A stretch of 64,000 bases of DNA from NCBI RefSeq assembly GCF_009823805.1, contig NZ_WUEK01000011.1:62001-126000 (forward strand), in the 5' to 3' direction. Below, one piece after another: positions 42,373-48,588 of this stretch. Numbering within the stretch: position 1 is the first letter of the stretch; every line of letters begins with the position of its first letter. This DNA is from Nocardioides flavescens (GTDB taxonomy: Bacteria > Actinomycetota > Actinomycetes > Propionibacteriales > Nocardioidaceae). A program made the translations under genes and the position numbers. Under the pieces are notes generated by a model. That model was not told the origin of the DNA and did no database searches. It saw only the letters and a program-made list of their open reading frames with translations.

Positions 42373-43490
42373 CGGGCGTACCCCAGCAGCTTGGCAGCCA
42401 GTTCGGTCAGCACCTCTGTCGCTCCTCCTCCGATGGGCAGGAGACGGGCGTCGCGGTAGTGCCGCTCCACCTCGCTCCCGTGCATGTAACCGGTGCCGCC
42501 GTGCAGCTGCACCGCCGTGTCGCAGACGTACGTCGCCGCGTCGCACGCGGTCTGCTTGGCCAGGCACGCCTCGGCGATGACGTCCTCGCCGCGCACGTGC
42601 CGCTCGGCGACCGCTCGCGTGTAGGTGCGGGCGACCTCGACCTGGCGGCGCATCTCGACGAGCTGGTGGCGCACGACCTGGTTGGCGACGAGCGGCTTGC
42701 CGAACGTCGTGCGCTCGCGGCAGTACGCCGCCGCCAGCTCGAGCGCGCGGGCGGCGATGCCGTAGCCGTGCACGGCCAGCGCGATCCGCTCGACCACGAA
42801 CTGCGCGGCGATCTGGAAGAAGCCGCTGCCCTCCGCGCCGACCAGGTGGCCGAGCGGCACCCGCGCGCCGGCGTACGACAGCTCGGCGGTGTCGGAGCAG
42901 TGCCAGCCCATCTTGCGCAGGCTCCGGTCGACCGTGAAGCCGGGTGTGCCAGCCTCGACGACGAGCAGGCTGATGCCGCCGTGGCCGGGCCCGCCGGTGC
43001 GCACCGCGGTGGTCACGAAGTCGGCGCGGACGCCGGAGGTGATGAAGGTCTTGGCGCCGTCGACGACCCAGGCGTCACCGTCGCGGGTCGCGCGGGTGGT
43101 GATGCCCGCGACGTCGGAGCCGCCCCCGGGCTCGGTGACGCCGAGCGAGCCGATCAGCTCGCCGGCCAGGGTGGGGCGCACGAAGCGGTCGATCAGGTCG
43201 GCGTCCTTGCTCGCCGCGATGTGGGGCAGCGCGATGCCGCTGGTGAACAGCCCGGCCATCAGCCCGCTCGACGCGCCCGCGGCGAACATGCCCTCCTGCA
43301 GGTCGACGCTGTCCATCAGCGTGCCCCCGCTGCCGCCGACCTCCTCGGGGAACCCGATGCCGAGCAGCCCCTGCTCGCCCGCGCGGCGGTGCAGCTCGCG
43401 CGGGATCGACCCGGCGTCCTCCCACTCCTGCAGGTGGGGCGCCACCTCCCGGCGCACGAACTCCGCGCCCAGGTCGTAGGTCGCGCTCAT
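42369..43490 (-). CDS. Acyl-CoA dehydrogenase, AtuD-like
   Basis: Enzyme of 373 residues with SLGVTEPGGGSDVAG (about 114-128) and AKTFITSGVRAD. The likely catalytic base is Glu234 in AQFVVERIALAV, again the isovaleryl-CoA/long-chain position. TAVQLHGGTGYMHGSEVERH is typical. Citronellyl-CoA dehydrogenases of the acyclic terpene pathway belong to this branch; the assignment here is from context. It probably makes the unsaturated acyl-CoA that the carboxylase uses. Its stop overlaps the SRPBCC start. Confidence 0.93.
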   Translation of the reverse strand: MSATYDLGAEFVRREVAPHLQEWEDAGSIPRELHRRAGEQGLLGIGFPEEVGGSGGTLMDSVDLQEGMFAAGASSGLMAGLFTSGIALPHIAASKDADLIDRFVRPTLAGELIGSLGVTEPGGGSDVAGITTRATRDGDAWVVDGAKTFITSGVRADFVTTAVRTGGPGHGGISLLVVEAGTPGFTVDRSLRKMGWHCSDTAELSYAGARVPLGHLVGAEGSGFFQIAAQFVVERIALAVHGYGIAARALELAAAYCRERTTFGKPLVANQVVRHQLVEMRRQVEVARTYTRAVAERHVRGEDVIAEACLAKQTACDAATYVCDTAVQLHGGTGYMHGSEVERHYRDARLLPIGGGATEVLTELAAKLLGYAR

Positions 43491-43509
43491 CGATGGCCTC
43501 CCACCGACA

Positions 43510-43604
43510 GTGGTTTCGAGACGGGCCTAGCGGCCCTCCTCAACCACCGGCCGAACTCGACCACCGCTGGTTGAGGAGGTTGCGCAGCAACCGTCTCGAA
43601 ACCA
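43510..43604. repeat. Nested-hairpin repeat pair inside the AtuA-type operon
   Basis: Inverted copy at 43510-43548 (core GGGCC-TAGC-GGCCC) and direct copy at 43566-43604 (core GGTTGC-GCA-GCAACC) in the 127-bp gap between the AtuA C-terminal-like gene and the acyl-CoA dehydrogenase. Confidence 0.92.
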
Positions 43605-43617
43605 CGGACCGTCACAG

Positions 43618-43962
43618 TCACAGCAGCTCCTCCGGGATCTCGACGTGCCGCGAGCGCAGGAACTCTCCTAGCCCCTTGGCCTGGGGGTCGAAGCGGCTGC
43701 TGGCCGCGACGCCCTGGCCGAGCAGGCCGTGGGCGACGACGTTGACCGCACCGAGCCCGGGCAGGCGGTGCACCTCGACGTCGAGGTCGGCGGCCTCGGG
43801 CAGGAGGGTGCGGACCGCGTCGGGCGTGACGAGGTCGAGCAGCCAGGCCACGCGGGCGTCGTACGCCGGGGAGCCGTCGTGGGCGACCCAGAGGCCGACG
43901 TTGGCGTCGCCGCCCTTGTCGCCGGAGCGGGCGTGGACGAACGTCCCGAGCGGGGTCCTCAC
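43618..43962 (-). CDS. AtuA C-terminal-domain-like small protein
   Basis: Protein of 114 residues beginning VRTPLGTFVHARSGDKGGDA, a pattern that in longer AtuA homologues forms the C-terminal domain. NVGLWVAHDG and RLPGLGAVNVVAHGLLGQGV follow. Here it is a separate gene whose GTG start overlaps the AtuA stop by 4 bp, so the two products probably form one complex. Catalytic role is unknown. Confidence 0.88.
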   Translation of the reverse strand: MRTPLGTFVHARSGDKGGDANVGLWVAHDGSPAYDARVAWLLDLVTPDAVRTLLPEAADLDVEVHRLPGLGAVNVVAHGLLGQGVAASSRFDPQAKGLGEFLRSRHVEIPEELL

Positions 43963-45239
43963 GCGACCTCCTCCCGCCGGCCGTCGTGGTGCACGACGAC
44001 CTGGTGGACGAGGTCGCGGTCGACGAGCTCGGGGCGGTAGACGCCGTAGGGCGTGGGCTGCTGGGGCGGGGTGGTCATCGTGAAGCCGGGGTAGGACGCC
44101 AGCGCGAGCTCGACCGCCGGGCCCGTGAACGCGCGGCCGACCGGGCCGGCCTCGGGGTCGCGGACCGTGCAGCGCAGCAGCACCGAGGCGGCCTCCTCGC
44201 TGGTGGCGTCGGGCGGGGGCGCGACCACCTGCGACCACTCGACGTCGCGGGCGGTCAGCTGCGGGTCGAGCTGGGCTCGCACCCAGGCGGCCTTGTCGTC
44301 GACGTCGAGACCGGTGAGCACGAACTCGACCTGGTTGCGGAAGCCGCCGAGCTCGTTGACGCAGACCTTGAGCCGCTCAGGCGCCGCTTCGCCGCGCACA
44401 CCGCTGATCGCGACCCGGTCGGGTCCGTGCTCAGCGAGCCGCACGGAGTCGAGGTCGACGGTCACGTCGGGGCCGAGGTAGCGCGTGGACTGGATCTCGT
44501 AGACCAGCTGAGCCGTGACCGTGTCGAGGGTGACGGCGCCGCCGGTGCCGTCGTGCTTGGTGACGACGCTGCTGCCGTCGGCCGCGACCTCGGCGATCGG
44601 GAACCCGAGCGGCCGGCTGAGGTCGAGCGAGCGGAACCCCGAGAAGTTGCCGCCGGTGGCCTGGGTGCCGCACTCGATCACGTGTCCGGCGACGACGGCG
44701 CCCGCGAGCGCGTCGTACGCCGTCGCGTCCCAGCCGTGGTGGTGCCAGGCGGGTCCGACCACGAGGCTGGCGTCGGTGACCCGGCCGGTGACGACGACCT
44801 GCGCGCCGGCGTCGAGCGCGCGGGCGATGCCGGCGGCGCCGAGGTAGGCGTTGGCGGTGAGCGCTCCGTCGAAGAGCGCGAGGGGTCGCAGGTCGTCGCC
44901 CTCCACGTGGGCCACGGCGACGTCGAGACCGAGCCCAGCGGCGACCTCGCGGACGCGGTCGGCCAGGCCGGCGGGGTTGAGCCCGCCGGCGTTGCTGACG
45001 ATCCGCACACCGCGCTCGGCGGCGAGGCCGAGGCAGTCCTCGAGCTGGCGTAGGTGGGTGCGGGCGTAGCCCAGCGAGGGGTCCTTCATCGTGTCGCGGC
45101 CGAGGATGAGCATGGTCAGCTCGGCGAGGTAGTCGCCGGTCAGGACGTCGAGCGGGCCGCCCTCGAGCATCTCGCGCATGGCCGAGATGCGGTCACCGTA
45201 GAAGCCGGAACAGTTGCCGACGCGCAGCGGGGCGCTCAC
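43959..45239 (-). CDS. AtuA-family protein (DUF1446)
   Basis: Protein of 426 residues matching the acyclic-terpene-utilisation AtuA family. The N-terminus reads VGNCSGFYGDRISAMREMLE, with DVLTGDYLAELTMLILGRD, VSNAGGLNPAGLADRV and GRVTDASLVVGPAWHHHGW. AtuA is required for citronellol/geranic-acid-type catabolism in pseudomonads, but its reaction is not established. Here the N-terminal and C-terminal parts are split into two overlapping genes. The GTG at 45239 overlaps the TIGR03084 gene stop. Confidence 0.9.
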   Translation of the reverse strand: MSAPLRVGNCSGFYGDRISAMREMLEGGPLDVLTGDYLAELTMLILGRDTMKDPSLGYARTHLRQLEDCLGLAAERGVRIVSNAGGLNPAGLADRVREVAAGLGLDVAVAHVEGDDLRPLALFDGALTANAYLGAAGIARALDAGAQVVVTGRVTDASLVVGPAWHHHGWDATAYDALAGAVVAGHVIECGTQATGGNFSGFRSLDLSRPLGFPIAEVAADGSSVVTKHDGTGGAVTLDTVTAQLVYEIQSTRYLGPDVTVDLDSVRLAEHGPDRVAISGVRGEAAPERLKVCVNELGGFRNQVEFVLTGLDVDDKAAWVRAQLDPQLTARDVEWSQVVAPPPDATSEEAASVLLRCTVRDPEAGPVGRAFTGPAVELALASYPGFTMTTPPQQPTPYGVYRPELVDRDLVHQVVVHHDGRREEVA

Positions 45240-46045
45240 GAGGCCGCGTCCCGTCCGGGCCCGGGCGGGCCAGCGAAGGCCTGCGCGATCTCGAGCCACC
45301 GCTCGGCGCCGGGACCGGTGGCGACCAGGTCCGTGTCGACTCGGTGCACGCGCTGGGTGACCAGGCGGCAGAAGTCGTACGCCGACCCGCGCACCGACTC
45401 GGGCGCGTCGTCGGGGCCCCAGCTCCACACGTCACCGCTCGGCGCGGTCAGCTCGACGCGCAGCTCGGCCGCCGGCACCTCCTCGCCGTGGGTCGCGAAG
45501 GCGAAGCCCCGGGTGCGCACGCCGAGGTAGGCGACGTGGCGGATGCGATCGGTCGGCTCGGGGTGGGTGCCGGCCGCGTCGTGCACGTCGAGCGCGTGGG
45601 CCCAGGTCTCCATGAACCGTGCCGTCGCCATCGACGCCGCCGACATCGGCGGGCCGAACCACGGCATCTTCACGCCCTCGGCCAGCGCCAGCAACGCCTC
45701 GCGCAGACCGGCCCGCGAACGCCTCCAGCGGGCGAGCACCTCCTCGCGGGGCAGCGCGGCGATGGCGTGGGCCTGCGCGTCGACGTAGCCGTCGGGGTCA
45801 CCGATGGCCTCGAGCACGACGGCGTCCCAGGCGGCCTTGCCCCCTGCGCCGTCGACAGGCTCCTCGTGGGCGTGGGCGGCGAGCGTGGCCACCTCGTCCG
45901 TCCAGAGCAGGTGGGCGACCTGGGTGGCGACGTTCCACCCCGGAGCCGGGGTGGGCGCGGTCCAGTCGACGGTGTCCAGGGCGGCCTCGAGCTCGGCGCC
46001 CTCGGCGGCCAGGTCGTCGAGAAGGCCGGTGAGCAGGTCGGTCAT
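45236..46045 (-). CDS. TIGR03084-type DinB/maleylpyruvate-isomerase-fold protein
   Basis: Protein of 269 residues. The N-terminal half (about 1-150) is a DinB-like four-helix bundle with potential metal ligands: His45 in VAHLLWTDEVA and a second His in ETWAHALDVHDA near 150. The C-terminal half (about 180-260) is sterol-carrier-like (LRVELTAPSGDVWSWGP). This pairing is known in actinobacterial mycothiol-dependent isomerases and the uncharacterised TIGR03084 group. It might process a thiol adduct in this pathway. It overlaps TetR upstream and AtuA downstream by 4 bp each. Confidence 0.87.
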   Translation of the reverse strand: MTDLLTGLLDDLAAEGAELEAALDTVDWTAPTPAPGWNVATQVAHLLWTDEVATLAAHAHEEPVDGAGGKAAWDAVVLEAIGDPDGYVDAQAHAIAALPREEVLARWRRSRAGLREALLALAEGVKMPWFGPPMSAASMATARFMETWAHALDVHDAAGTHPEPTDRIRHVAYLGVRTRGFAFATHGEEVPAAELRVELTAPSGDVWSWGPDDAPESVRGSAYDFCRLVTQRVHRVDTDLVATGPGAERWLEIAQAFAGPPGPGRDAAS

Positions 46046-46662
46046 GCGTTCTCCCCCGGGGTGCCGAGCGCTCCGTCGAGAGTGAGCGCCCACTGGTCGA
46101 GGATCCGGCGGCGCCGGTGCGCGTCGTCGGTGATCGTGTTGGCCAGGCCCAGGCCCCGGACCAGGTCGAGGGTCGCCTGCACGAGCTCGCGCACCCCCGG
46201 CACCGACTCGTCGGCGCCGAGCAGCTCGACCGTGAGCCGGTGGGTGTGCCGGCCCAGCTCGCGCTCGAGCGGCGCGACCTCGGCCAGCAGCGCCTCGTCG
46301 GTGCGGGCGGCGACCCAGAGCTCGAGCGCGGCCGCGAACACCGGCGAGGAGAAGTGGTCGCCCAGCATCCGCAGCACGGCCCTGGTGCGCCGGGCGCCGC
46401 GGGGGAGCCGACGCGCGGCCTCCTCGAGCTCGCGGCCGCGCACCTCGGTGACGTGCTGCACGGCCGCCACGACGAGGTCCTGCTTGCTCGGGAAGTGGTG
46501 CAGCTGCGCCCCGCGGCTCACCCCGGCCCGCTCGCTGACCAGTGTGGTCGAGGTCCCGGCGTACCCCCGCTCGACGAGCAGCTCGACGGTGGCCTCCAAC
46601 AGCCGGGCCCGCATGGCCCGGGTGCGCTCCTCCTGGGGCACCCGCACCGCCGCCTGGCTCAC
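46042..46662 (-). CDS. TetR-family regulator heading the AtuA-type operon
   Basis: Regulator of 206 residues. The helix-turn-helix (about 16-65) includes LLEATVELLVERGYAGTSTT and ERAGVSRGAQLHHFPSKQDL, the latter typical of TetR proteins controlling fatty-acid or terpene catabolism. The ligand domain runs to the C-terminus. It is the first gene of the operon and coupled to the next, so it is autoregulated. A palindrome CAGTC-AA-GACTG about 30 bp upstream, overlapping a TTGACT -35-like hexamer on the minus strand, is the likely operator. Confidence 0.92.
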   Translation of the reverse strand: MSQAAVRVPQEERTRAMRARLLEATVELLVERGYAGTSTTLVSERAGVSRGAQLHHFPSKQDLVVAAVQHVTEVRGRELEEAARRLPRGARRTRAVLRMLGDHFSSPVFAAALELWVAARTDEALLAEVAPLERELGRHTHRLTVELLGADESVPGVRELVQATLDLVRGLGLANTITDDAHRRRRILDQWALTLDGALGTPGENA

Positions 46663-46691
46663 GGGCCCACCCTGCCCCGCCGATCAACAAA

Positions 46692-46703
46692 CAGTCAAGA
46701 CTG
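46692..46703 (-). promoter_or_regulatory. Candidate operator/-35 of the AtuA-type operon
   Basis: CAGTC-AA-GACTG with complementary 5-bp arms, 29 bp before the TetR start codon. The minus-strand hexamer TTGACT falls within it, so a bound repressor would cover the -35 element. I see no good -10 at 17 bp. Confidence 0.5.
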
Positions 46704-46734
46704 ACTTTTTCCTGAGACCGGGCTGGGCCGACGC

Positions 46735-46941
46735 GTCGACAGTGCAACTTCCGGGGTCACCTGGTGGCCCGAAAGTTCGACTGTCGATCTCCGGGCCGCG
46801 GCGACCACGGCCGCCGGCCATCAGTGCAACCTTCCAGTCACCTGATGACCAGGAAGTTGCACAGACGGTCTCCGGCCCGACGGGTCCGTCGACAGTGCAA
46901 CTTTCGGGGTCACCGGGTGACCCGGAAGTTCGACTGTCGAC
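46735..46941. repeat. Three consecutive long hairpins with CAGTGCAAC / GTTGCAC-type arms
   Basis: Unit 1 at 46735-46787 and unit 3 at 46888-46941 share GTCGACAGTGCAACTT and AAGTTCGACTGTCGA arms around a GGTCACC-type centre. Unit 2 at 46822-46863 is a shorter relative (CAGTGCAACCTTCC with GGAAGTTGCAC). Each folds into a stem of about 20 bp. They fill the gap upstream of the TetR operon and downstream of the VOC gene. Confidence 0.88.
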
Positions 46942-46959
46942 GTCCCGACCACGCCGAGC

Positions 46960-47328
46960 TCACGCCCGGTCGTGCAGCGTGACGTGGTAGCCGTCGAGGT
47001 CGGCGAAGGTGAAGGTACGGCCGAACGGCCCGTCGAAGGGCTCGGTGACGACGGTGTGACCGTCGGCGGCCAGGGCGTCGTGGATGGCCTGGACGTCGGT
47101 GGAGTGCATCCAGATGGCCGCACCGACGCCGGGCTGGGGCGCGGCGTCCAAGTCGGTGCCGGCCACGAGGTCGCGCAGCGCGAAGGCGATCGGCCGGGTC
47201 TCGAAGACGACGGCGTGCGGGGGGCCGGCCTGAGAACGGGCCAGGCCGAGGTAGCGGGTGTAGAACTCCGCGGCGCGCTCGAGGTCGCGGGTCTGGAGCG
47301 AGACGAAGTCGGGGCCGGTGACGAACAT
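46960..47328 (-). CDS. VOC-superfamily (glyoxalase/bleomycin-resistance-like) protein
   Basis: Protein of 122 residues with the two beta-alpha-beta modules of the vicinal-oxygen-chelate fold: DFVSLQTRDLERAAEFYTRY at the start and GRTFTFADLDGYHVTLHD at the end, the latter with the usual C-terminal metal-binding or ligand Glu/His region altered. Members bind metals or drugs, or act as dioxygenases and isomerases. It is divergent from a MarR regulator, with two identical-half-site operators between them, so it is probably induced by a small molecule sensed by MarR. Confidence 0.87.
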   Translation of the reverse strand: MFVTGPDFVSLQTRDLERAAEFYTRYLGLARSQAGPPHAVVFETRPIAFALRDLVAGTDLDAAPQPGVGAAIWMHSTDVQAIHDALAADGHTVVTEPFDGPFGRTFTFADLDGYHVTLHDRA

Positions 47329-47346
47329 GGTTGCCTCCTGGGTTGA

Positions 47347-47388
47347 TGTCAGTTATCTGACACCGACAACTATGTCAGACTCCTGACA
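47347..47388. promoter_or_regulatory. Twin MarR operators
   Basis: TGTCAG-TTAT-CTGACA at 47347-47362 and TGTCAG-ACTC-CTGACA at 47373-47388, perfect palindromes with identical half-sites and centres 26 bp apart. The second includes the first base of the marR start codon, so MarR would block its own gene and the divergent VOC gene. Confidence 0.88.
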
Positions 47389-47834
47389 TGAGTCAAGCGG
47401 AGCGCGTCGACCTCCCGACCTCGATCGGCTACCTGCTCAAGCAGGCGGCGACCGCCCTGCGGACCTCGATGGAGGAGGTGCTGCGACCGCTCGGCATGAC
47501 CGTGACGCACTACTCCTGCCTGGAGCTGCTGGCCCAGCGCCCGGGGCTGTCCAACTCCGAGCTCGCGCGCGGGACCTTCGTGACGCGCCAGTCGATGAAC
47601 GTCCTGCTCCGTGCGCTCCAGGAGGACGGGTCGGTCACCCGCCCCGACGAGGCCCCGGTCGGCCGCGTGCTGCCCGTGAGCCTCACGCCGCTGGGCCGCG
47701 AGCGGCTCGCCGAGGCGAGTGCCGCCGTACGCCGGGTCGAGCAGCGCATGCTGTCGGGCCTCGACGAGGGCGAGCAGGACGAGGCGCGCCGCGTGCTGCG
47801 CAACTTCACCGCCGCGCTGGCCAGCGACGCCTGA
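47388..47834 (+). CDS. MarR-family regulator
   Basis: Regulator of 148 residues with a winged helix-turn-helix (about 38-105): VTHYSCLELLAQRPGLSNSE, the recognition helix FVTRQSMNVLLRALQEDGSV and the wing RPDEAPVGRVLPVSLT. Helices at both ends form the dimer. It should bind the two palindromes in the divergent promoter and lose affinity on binding a phenolic or similar ligand, inducing the VOC gene. No leader precedes its ATG beyond the operator, so the transcript may be leaderless or very short-leadered. Confidence 0.93.
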   Translation: MSQAERVDLPTSIGYLLKQAATALRTSMEEVLRPLGMTVTHYSCLELLAQRPGLSNSELARGTFVTRQSMNVLLRALQEDGSVTRPDEAPVGRVLPVSLTPLGRERLAEASAAVRRVEQRMLSGLDEGEQDEARRVLRNFTAALASDA

Positions 47835-47851
47835 CGCTCGGTACGGCGAGG

Positions 47852-48286
47852 TCAGGACACCAGCGGATTGCGGGTGCGGAGGGCCGGGAAGTAGCTGAAG
47901 TCGCGATCCGCGGTCCAGAGCTCGTCGACGCCGTGGCCGAGGCAGATCGCAGCGATCCGGGCATCGTGCACCCGGGGGCCGACGACACCACTCGCCGTGA
48001 GCAGCGACCCGAGCCGGGCCAGGTGGTCAGCGGTCTCGCCCAGGAAGACCACGTCGCTCGTGCCGGCGAGGTCCTCGATCGCACCGACGGCATCGGCCAC
48101 GGAGCTCGGCGGGCGGTAGACGCGGGGATGCGTCACCACGGCGAGGAACTCGTGGACGCACGGCCACGGGACGGCCCAGCCGTCGGAGCCGGCACCCAGC
48201 CGCGCCAACGCCGCCGCTGCCGCCGCGTGGTGCGACGCGTCCTCGCGGTGGGCCTGGACGAGGACGTTGGTGTCGACAGCGATCAC
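47852..48286 (-). CDS. vapC: PIN-domain VapC-type toxin
   Basis: Ribonuclease toxin of 144 residues. The acidic PIN residues are seen: Asp5 in VIAVDTNVLV, Glu45 in CVHEFLAV, Asp108 in RVHDARIAA and Asp127 in LWTADRDFSYF, giving a complete metal site. VapC toxins cut tRNA or rRNA. I chose the GTG at 48286 because the fold starts with VIAVDTN; upstream frame is not conserved-looking. It lies 10 bp after the antitoxin gene. Confidence 0.92.
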   Translation of the reverse strand: MIAVDTNVLVQAHREDASHHAAAAAALARLGAGSDGWAVPWPCVHEFLAVVTHPRVYRPPSSVADAVGAIEDLAGTSDVVFLGETADHLARLGSLLTASGVVGPRVHDARIAAICLGHGVDELWTADRDFSYFPALRTRNPLVS

Positions 48287-48296
48287 CCCAGCGACC

Positions 48297-48548
48297 TCAC
48301 AGCGCCGGCAGGTCGTAGGCGTGCCGGAGCACGTCGCTCGCGTCGACGTCCGGCGAGATGCCGTCACCACCGACGGTGCGGAAGACGAAGTCAGGTCGTG
48401 CCGCACCGGCCTCGCGACGGCGCCGCAGCTCGCGGCGCAGTCCCTCGACCACGACGTCGCGCATCGTCGCCCCGCTCTCGGCCGCGAGCTGCTTCACCTC
48501 GCGCACCAGCTCGTCCGGCAGCTCGATCGTCGTCTTCACCTGGGTCAC
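48297..48548 (-). CDS. vapB: Ribbon-helix-helix VapB-type antitoxin
   Basis: Protein of 83 residues. The N-terminal ribbon-helix-helix (about 3-48) reads VKTTIELPDELVREVKQLAA then ESGATMRDVVVEGLRRELRR. The C-terminal extension (about 50-83; PDFVFRTVGGDGISPDVDAS) would wrap the toxin. The GTG at 48548 is preferred; another GTG lies 3 codons in. It precedes vapC in one operon and should autorepress it. Just upstream is a direct repeat CCCGTACTCCCGTACTC that might be the binding site. Confidence 0.9.
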   Translation of the reverse strand: MTQVKTTIELPDELVREVKQLAAESGATMRDVVVEGLRRELRRRREAGAARPDFVFRTVGGDGISPDVDASDVLRHAYDLPAL

Positions 48549-48588
48549 CGTACCAACCGACCCGTACTCCCGTACTCTGCTGCCGGGG

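Noticed and set aside
46735..46941. Possible CRISPR array
   Set aside because: Units are palindromes of unequal length, spacing is irregular, and there are no cas genes; REP-like hairpins explain it better.
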